From Tragulus kanchil (taxonomy: Eukaryota; Chordata; Mammalia; Artiodactyla; Tragulidae), in NCBI GenBank assembly GCA_022376925.1, contig JAIOJX010000005.1, positions 13,854,501 to 13,918,500 on the forward strand: a stretch of 64,000 nt of DNA. The letters run 5' to 3'. The translations under genes and the position numbers were made by a program. This document shows positions 58,015 to 64,000 of this stretch, piece after piece. How positions within the stretch are numbered: the first letter of the stretch is position 1; each line of letters opens with the position of its first letter. The notes beneath the pieces were generated by a model, which made no database searches, was not told where the DNA came from, and saw only the letters and a list, made by a program, of their open reading frames with translations.

Positions 58015-60170
58015 AAAGTGTTACCACGCGTTTCCCAGAGCCGTGGGAGCTCCTATGTGGTAATGAGGCACACCAGCAGCAAAGAGAGACAGTACAAAGC
58101 GCAGACGGTGAGCCCTCTCTCGTCAGCAGTTAGATGCCACAATGTTTCATTCTACTTTCTCAGGCACATTTAAGCCGTTTTATCTCCACTAGAGGGCCAG
58201 GAGGAAGATGAACTTCTTACATTCAAACAATCCTCCTGTTCTGGTCCACTCTTTCCTTGCAGAGCCAACCACATCTACCCCTTCATTACACTCCCGAGTT
58301 TTCAGTCTTATCTCCTTTTGCCTGTAATCGCCTCCTGCCTGTGGCTCCCGTCTCTGGTTTTCTGCTCCCTACCTCCTAGGCTGTTATAAAGCTAATCTCA
58401 CGGAAACACACCTGGCTCCGCCACCAGCTCTCTGAGAAATCTCAAGAGACTACCCACCTTTGCTTCAAGACCGTGTCTACCAGCAGTCTCCTTTCCACAT
58501 GGAAACACCAGGTCCTCAGACCCCCTCTCTTCCCTACCACCACCTGTCCTCCCCCTGACCCAGAAATGAACAAGCGCTCTTTTCGAGAATCTGTGAGTGG
58601 CCGTGATCACGGGCCCTCCTGCATTCAGGCTCTCTTGATCAACTACTGCGGCCAGAGACATGGTGGAGGGGTGCACTCTTTGGTCTGATGCACACGGTAT
58701 GTATGACCCCACCCTCCCGCAGCCCAGTGCAGTCTTTCCACTTCTGTGAATGCACCGCTTTCTGTGTAGATGTCACACCCAGAGCGTCCAGCTCATTCTT
58801 CACATCCGGGTGCTACGTCTTGCTCAGCCATGTTATGCCCCTGTCTGGGTCCCCCTTCTCCATAGACTGGAAGTTGGATGCTGCAGTCTGCCAACCCCAG
58901 GACGGGAGTGACAGAGGCTGATGCAGAAGCAAAGTCAGACACACCTGGGCTGAAATTCCAGCAGCAGCCCTGACAGGTTAACCTCTCCTTAATTCAATTT
59001 CTTCATTTTTTGAAACGAGGGGAGCGATCTTCACCCTGTTCAGGAGGCATTGGGCTAGGAAGGCAGCGGATATGAACTGTGAGGGTCAGACAGGGCTGAA
59101 GCCTGGAAAGTGTTACCACGCGTTTCCCAGAGCCGTGGGAGCTCCTATGTGGTAATGAGGCACACCAGCAGCAAAGAGAGACAGTACAAAGCGCAGACGG
59201 TGAGCCCTCTCTCGTCAGCAGTTAGATGCCACAATGTTTCATTCTACTTTCTCAGGCACATTTAAGCCGTTTTATCTCCACTAGAGGGCCAGGAGGAAGA
59301 TGAACTTCTTACATTCAAACAATCCTCCTGTTCTGGTCCACTCTTTCCTTGCAGAGCCAACCACATCTACCCCTTCATTACACTCCCGAGTTTTCAGTCT
59401 TATCTCCTTTTGCCTGTAATCGCCTCCTGCCTGTGGCTCCCGTCTCTGGTTTTCTGCTCCCTACCTCCTAGGCTGTTATAAAGCTAATCTCACGGAAACA
59501 CACCTGGCTCCGCCACCAGCTCTCTGAGAAATCTCAAGAGACTACCCACCTTTGCTTCAAGACCGTGTCTACCAGCAGTCTCCTTTCCACATGGAAACAC
59601 CAGGTCCTCAGACCCCCTCTCTTCCCTACCACCACCTGTCCTCCCCCTGACCCAGAAATGAACAAGCGCTCTTTTCGAGAATCTGTGAGTGGCCGTGATC
59701 ACGGGCCCTCCTGCATTCAGGCTCTCTTGATCAACTACTGCGGCCAGAGACATGGTGGAGGGGTGCACTCTTTGGTCTGATGCACACGGTATGTATGACC
59801 CCACCCTCCCGCAGCCCAGTGCAGTCTTTCCACTTCTGTGAATGCACCGCTTTCTGTGTAGATGTCACACCCAGAGCGTCCAGCTCATTCTTCACATCCG
59901 GGTGCTACGTCTTGCTCAGCCATGTTATGCCCCTGTCTGGGTCCCCCTTCTCCATAGACTGGAAGTTGGATGCTGCAGTCTGCCAACCCCAGGACGGGAG
60001 TGACAGAGGCTGATGCAGAAGCAAAGTCAGACACACCTGGGCTGAAATTCCAGCAGCAGCCCTGACAGGTTAACCTCTCCTTAATTCAATTTCTTCATTT
60101 TTTGAAACGAGGGGAGCGATCTTCACCCTGTTCAGGAGGCATTGGGCTAGGAAGGCAGCCGGATATGAAC
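58015..60170. repeat. Direct tandem duplication 20 (1092 bp)
   Basis: Bases from 58015 recur from 59107 with offset 1092 and essentially perfect identity. The first copy's end is compressed: 'aggcagcggatatgaactgt' and 'gagggtcagacagggctgaa' correspond to a longer intact text at 60153-60220, which has about 25 more bases. Confidence 0.96.
58925..59035 (+). repeat. MIR relic, duplicate at 60017-60127
   Basis: 'cacacctgggctgaaattcc' and ttaacctctccttaattcaa with ttcttcattttttgaaacga follow the order of the MIR core. Diverged. Confidence 0.6.
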
Positions 60171-61470
60171 TGTGAGGTCGAGCTGCAGACAGGGACGTGG
60201 CCGAGACAGGGCTGAAGCCTGGAAGGCTGGCGCTTCAGTGGGAACTCAACCACCAGCTAAATCAGATCTACCCTACCCACGTCTTCATGGCTCTCCCCTC
60301 ACCATGGTTAACTAATGCTACTCTGTCATATATTATTATTATTATTAATGCTTGTTTGAGTCAGTATCTTGGTGGCAGGCTTAAGTTTCCCAAGTCTGGG
60401 TTAGGTGGCTGGCACGTGCATTCCTGTTACAAACACGATCAGAGATGAGTGACGATACATCCCTAAGTTCACCCCTTCCTTCACCTGACAGATGCTCACA
60501 GGGTACCTGCTCTCTGCTGGCTGGAAGAAAAACAAAAATGAATGAGAAGACTCACAAGACAGGCGTCTATGGGTAGAAGGCTGAATGGCTTGTCTAGGAC
60601 ATAGGAGGTACCAATAGCAGGTGCCATGTGCCCCTTGCCGGGCACATCTCTGAAGTGTTTCATCACTGGTACAATTCCCCAGGTTTTCTCTCTTCCCCTC
60701 TGATCACGAGGAAGGCCTCTGGGATAAACAGGTGCATGCAGCCTGCCCTGGGGAGCTATGCACGGACACCAGTGTCCCTCAGAGACAGCAGATCGCCTGT
60801 GCACACTGGATGAGGGAGACGGGAGCCTTTGCTCTATCCCAGTTCAGGCTCGACTCTCTGCAGCCCAAGTCCATTCTATCCAGATGAACACGCTGGCTTT
60901 CATTCCCTCTACTATCACCTTTTGGCAATTAATCACATGTAATAATGCCTTGTGATCGTTCTCATACGGACCGCCCGTTATTTCCTTTAATTTCTTTAAC
61001 TTTACCTGTTGTCACGCCTCTTTAACTAACAAGCAAGAGCCTCTAAATACGGTGACTGTTTCTACTCACAGGGCTCTCCTCTTCAGTCTCCCATTCTCTC
61101 CCCTAAATTTAGCAGTGAGCCATGCCTATAGCAACTGCTCAACTCATAATGGATGCTTTAACATTTTTCCATTAAGAAATAATCCCCTTAATATGATGAC
61201 AATTGTTTACTTTCATTAACTAATGCCACTCTGCTAGCCCATGCTAATTCCTAATTACCCATTAATTAGGAATTAAGTACAATAGCTACTGCAAAACTTC
61301 AGGGATTCATCCGGGATCTATGTCAGCATGATCTCAGGATTCTTTTTCAAATAGATTGGTGTGGTGATCATCTCTTTATTTGCCTTGATCCCAACATCTG
61401 TGGTCCTGTTTAAAGATACCTGTCTGAATTTCTAAGATTCCTATTCATTCATTTGTCCACATACACAGTC
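60171..61470. other. Unique sequence with a short TAT repeat
   Basis: A TAT run lies at 60330-60349. The rest has no recognised element. Open frames (60496-60804 on the minus strand, 60197-60448 on plus) overlap no splice signal. Confidence 0.35.
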
Positions 61471-61477
61471 CTTCCAA

Positions 61478-61662
61478 GAGCCAGAGATAATAGCAGCTAT
61501 GGAAACAGACTAGCTGTGAGACCATCGGCTAGTTACCTCAGCTCTCTAAGCTCCAATGTCCTTATCTGTAAGGTGAGAGTTAAACATGTGTCTCGTAAGG
61601 TTGTTGTGAAAATGACATATGTTAATACATGGAAGGTACTCAGGAAGTTATTTTAAGCACTA
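61478..61662 (+). repeat. MIR element
   Basis: 'tagctgtgagaccatcggct', agttacctcagctctctaag, 'cttatctgtaaggtgagagt' and 'gtaaggttgttgtgaaaatg' follow the MIR core closely. Confidence 0.8.
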
Positions 61663-61675
61663 ACACCCAGTCAGG

Positions 61676-61885
61676 ACTTCCCAGGTGGCACAGTGGTGAA
61701 GGATCCACCTGTCAGTGCAGGAGGCACAAGAGACGTGGGTTTCATCCCTGGGTTGGGAAGATCCCCTGGAGTAGGAAATAGCAATGCACGCCAGTATTCT
61801 TGCCTGGAAAATTCCATGGACAGAGGAGCCTGGCAAGTTATACTCCATGGGGCTGCAAAAAGTCAGACACAATGGAGCATACGCA
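61676..61885 (+). mobile_element. Bov-tA SINE, plus sense
   Basis: Complete: 'gacttcccaggtggcacagt', gtgcaggaggcacaagagac, 'ttgcctggaaaattccatgg' and 'agtcagacacaatggagcat'. Confidence 0.88.
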
Positions 61886-61909
61886 CAGACAGGACACGGC
61901 ATATTTTGA

Positions 61910-62065
61910 GTACTTATAGAGTGCAAAAATCATTAACTAAGCACCTACTACATGGCAGATATTAGAAAAACAGGGATGAAGAAGGGGTTACCCAGTTCCT
62001 AAGGAGTTTACAATCCAGTAAAGGTGATAAATACTGATACATAAACAAGTAAGTGAACTGAAGTA
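61910..62065 (+). repeat. Old L2/MIR-type relic
   Basis: 'aagcacctactacatggcag' with 'aggagtttacaatccagtaa' is the familiar ancient wording, moderately kept. Confidence 0.5.
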
Positions 62066-62340
62066 TTACAGATCCAGAAAAAAACACACACAAATACACA
62101 CACCCAGAGGAAGGCAGACCTGTGTGCCTACATAGCCGCACACACTCAGGGGTGCATAACTCCTGGCCACTGCATAACAAACAAGAAGGTGTTCCTTCCT
62201 CTTTGAAGAAGGGAAGCTGGAAAGTTCCGAGGAAAACTGACAGACAAACTGAGTGTTATGAAACGAATACGAATGGGCCAGGCAAGATAGGGCACAAGGA
62301 CATCCAAGCAATTAAATGAAAGAAGAGGCCTAAAAACATG
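62066..62340. other. Unique sequence with a CA-rich run
   Basis: Imperfect CA tract near 62083-62104. Nothing else recognised. Confidence 0.3.
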
Positions 62341-62344
62341 TAGT

Positions 62345-62500
62345 CAGGCATTCATTCAACAAAGATTTATCAAGGCACTCCGATGTGAATGTATAGCTTT
62401 AAGCCCTGGGGCACAGCAGTTCATGATACTGACAAGCTTTCTGTTGTCCCGAGGTTCTAGAGGAGATGAACCATAAACCAGTCAATAGATATACAAACCA
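62345..62500 (+). repeat. Old L2/MIR-type relic
   Basis: 'ggcattcattcaacaaagat', caaggcactccgatgtgaat and 'aaccagtcaatagatataca' resemble the same ancient family as 61910-62065. Confidence 0.5.
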
Positions 62501-62611
62501 AAGAGCTATGAAGAAAACCCAGTGGGTGAGACAGCCAGAGGGACACTGAGACCAAAGGTAGAGAGTGGGAGGAGAGAGGAGAGCCAGAGGTCAACACCAG
62601 ACTCCATTCTC

Positions 62612-62838
62612 CATTTGTTTGGGGTTTTTTGGCCACTTCTATTGGTCTTTATTTTCATCCATCTTTGTTCTTTGGCCTGTGTGGGCGTCACACTGCAGTG
62701 GCCTCTGCTCCGGCTCAGTAGTTGGACATATCGGTCCGGCCGCTCCGCGGCACGTGGGATCTTCCCAGGTCAGGGATGGAACCGGAGCAACTTGCACTGC
62801 AAGCCGGTGTCCTTACCCACTGGACCACCAGGGAAGCC
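62612..62838 (-). mobile_element. tRNA-Glu SINE with 8-bp target duplication
   Basis: Antisense, head at 62838 (accaccagggaagcc). CCATTCTC at 62604-62611 and 62839-62846 flank it. It lacks the G-rich tail of the elements at 52840 and 49309 and has a short body deletion near 62707. Confidence 0.87.
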
Positions 62839-62846
62839 CCATTCTC

Positions 62847-63174
62847 TGTTTTCTATGAAAAAGATTTTTCCTAAATCCTCCTGGCCTTTTATGCCATTAC
62901 TCTTCTCTCCTAAGGATGTGGAGTGAGATTCCTGGCTGGGGGCTAACGCTCTCCTTGGGAAACCTTATCTCCAGTGGGTAGAAGTGATCCGCCACTGGGT
63001 GGAGTTTCAATGTTGAGCACAGGAGTGCTGGTGGGGGGAGAATTGGGGTTTCCTTTTCCTTCCTTCTTCACACAGACTATAATAGACTCAGACTTTCCGC
63101 AGGTAGACTGTGACCAGGTCCAGACTGGGGAAGCTCTTTGGGGCTCTCATCCTAAGATACAACTTCTAACTCAA
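62847..63174. other. Unique sequence, nothing identified
   Basis: No repeat or exon recognised. Confidence 0.3.
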
Positions 63175-63355
63175 TTGTTGTTCAGTCGCTGTGTCCTGTC
63201 CTACTCTTTCATGACCCTGTGCACTGTAGCCCACCAGGCTCCTCTGTCCATGGAATTCTCCAGGCAAGAAGGGGATCTTCCCAACTCAGGGATCGAACCC
63301 GCATCTCCTGCATTGGCGGGAGGATTCTCTACCACTGAGCCATCAGGGAAGTCCT
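63175..63355 (-). mobile_element. Bov-tA SINE, antisense, internally deleted
   Basis: 'gttgttcagtcgctgtgtcc', caccaggctcctctgtcca, 'gaattctccaggcaagaagg' then directly ggatcttcccaactcaggg: about 35 bases of the usual body are missing between them. Confidence 0.85.
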
Positions 63356-64000
63356 TTATCTGCTTTATTACACTTGTTTTATTTTTCAGCTGGCTCAGGA
63401 CTTGGCGAGGCAAGAAGACTCTCTGAAAATAAAGGTTTTTATGCTATCAATCCTTCCCTTCCCCAAAAGACCTCAGAAATAAATTACAAAGCACTATCCT
63501 AATCTATCAAATCTGTCACCTTAATGCAAAATGCTTCAAATCTCTTACTTAGTAACTCCAAAGGCACGGGTGGGTTTGACTGAGAGGTCTAGCCCCAACA
63601 GTCTAATAAGGCAAGTTCAACAGAAACAGCAAATACTAGGCGAGAAGGGGAGATGACCTCAGTGCCACCATGAAAGCTCAGGGTACACAGTTCATGGTCA
63701 GTAGCCACAAGGAGGAAGAAGAAGAAACATGAAGTCTTTAGATAGTCTTACTTTGTGATTTCATATCTACATTAAAAAAAAAAAAAAAAAGCACCACACC
63801 AATAAAAGATTTTCTCTTTTCTCTAAAGAATATAAAAGTATTTAACATTTACATACTTGCCTCATAGCTTCCACGTGAGACTACATTATCATGAAAAAAT
63901 ATTAATGGTTACTATCTATAAGGCTCAGTTCTGAGAAATAATAATAAAAAATACAGATGAAGAATTAGATAGATGGTTTCTAGGCTCCCTACCTAAAAAG
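63356..64000. other. Unique AT-rich sequence at the right edge
   Basis: An A homopolymer lies at 63774-63790. No gene or repeat family recognised. Confidence 0.35.

Noticed and set aside
241..60170. Regular repeats as a possible CRISPR-like or satellite array
   Set aside because: Each block is repeated only two or three times, units are about 1.1 kb and unrelated in sequence, and there is no spacer-repeat structure.

Overview
The window reads as mammalian nuclear DNA from a ruminant, probably a bovid or another pecoran. It carries many SINEs with a Bov-tA build (a tRNA-Glu-like head joined to a Bov-A body), a BovB-derived segment, other tRNA-Glu-type artiodactyl SINEs, L1 3' ends of the artiodactyl type, and old MIR, L2, MER5A and MER1 relics. 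Nothing looks bacterial, viral or organellar. The species cannot be fixed from the sequence alone.

The dominant feature is a ladder of 20 direct tandem duplications. Each has an offset of about 1.06-1.15 kb, with second copies starting near 1364, 6114, 8052, 9937, 14172, 17148, 20022, 23119, 24940, 28471, 31600, 35255, 38015, 40134, 43561, 45673, 49921, 53884, 56005 and 59107. The copies are nearly identical inside, but the last tens of bases before a junction and the first bases after it are often corrupted (missing blocks, small indels). Repeat classes, unique DNA and candidate exons are duplicated alike. The simplest reading is an assembly artefact: unmerged contig overlaps or gap patches with about 1.1 kb flanks. 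About 22 kb of the 64 kb would then be surplus, leaving about 42 kb of true sequence.

No complete protein-coding gene is visible. The best coding signal is a 55-nt exon-like segment at 496-550 (+) with a good acceptor and a GTAAGT donor. A weaker exon-like cluster lies at 9166-9540 (+). Both are duplicated by the ladder. The region is therefore most likely intronic or intergenic, possibly inside a plus-strand gene that I do not recognise. Open frames over SINEs encode nothing real.

Layout: 1-2.5 kb candidate exon and first duplication; 2.5-5 kb unique DNA with a MER1 relic; 5-11 kb three chained duplications with a TA/CA microsatellite and the second exon-like cluster; 11-22 kb mostly non-coding with SINEs, an L1 tail and a MER5A copy; 22-33 kb chained duplications, L1 fragments and SINE insertions; 33-47 kb unique DNA, L1 fragments and duplications; 47-57 kb L2-like and MER5A relics, BovB and the densest SINE cluster; 57-64 kb one more duplication, MIR and L2-like relics and the last SINEs. 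I found no CRISPR array, rRNA gene, functional tRNA gene or convincing new system.
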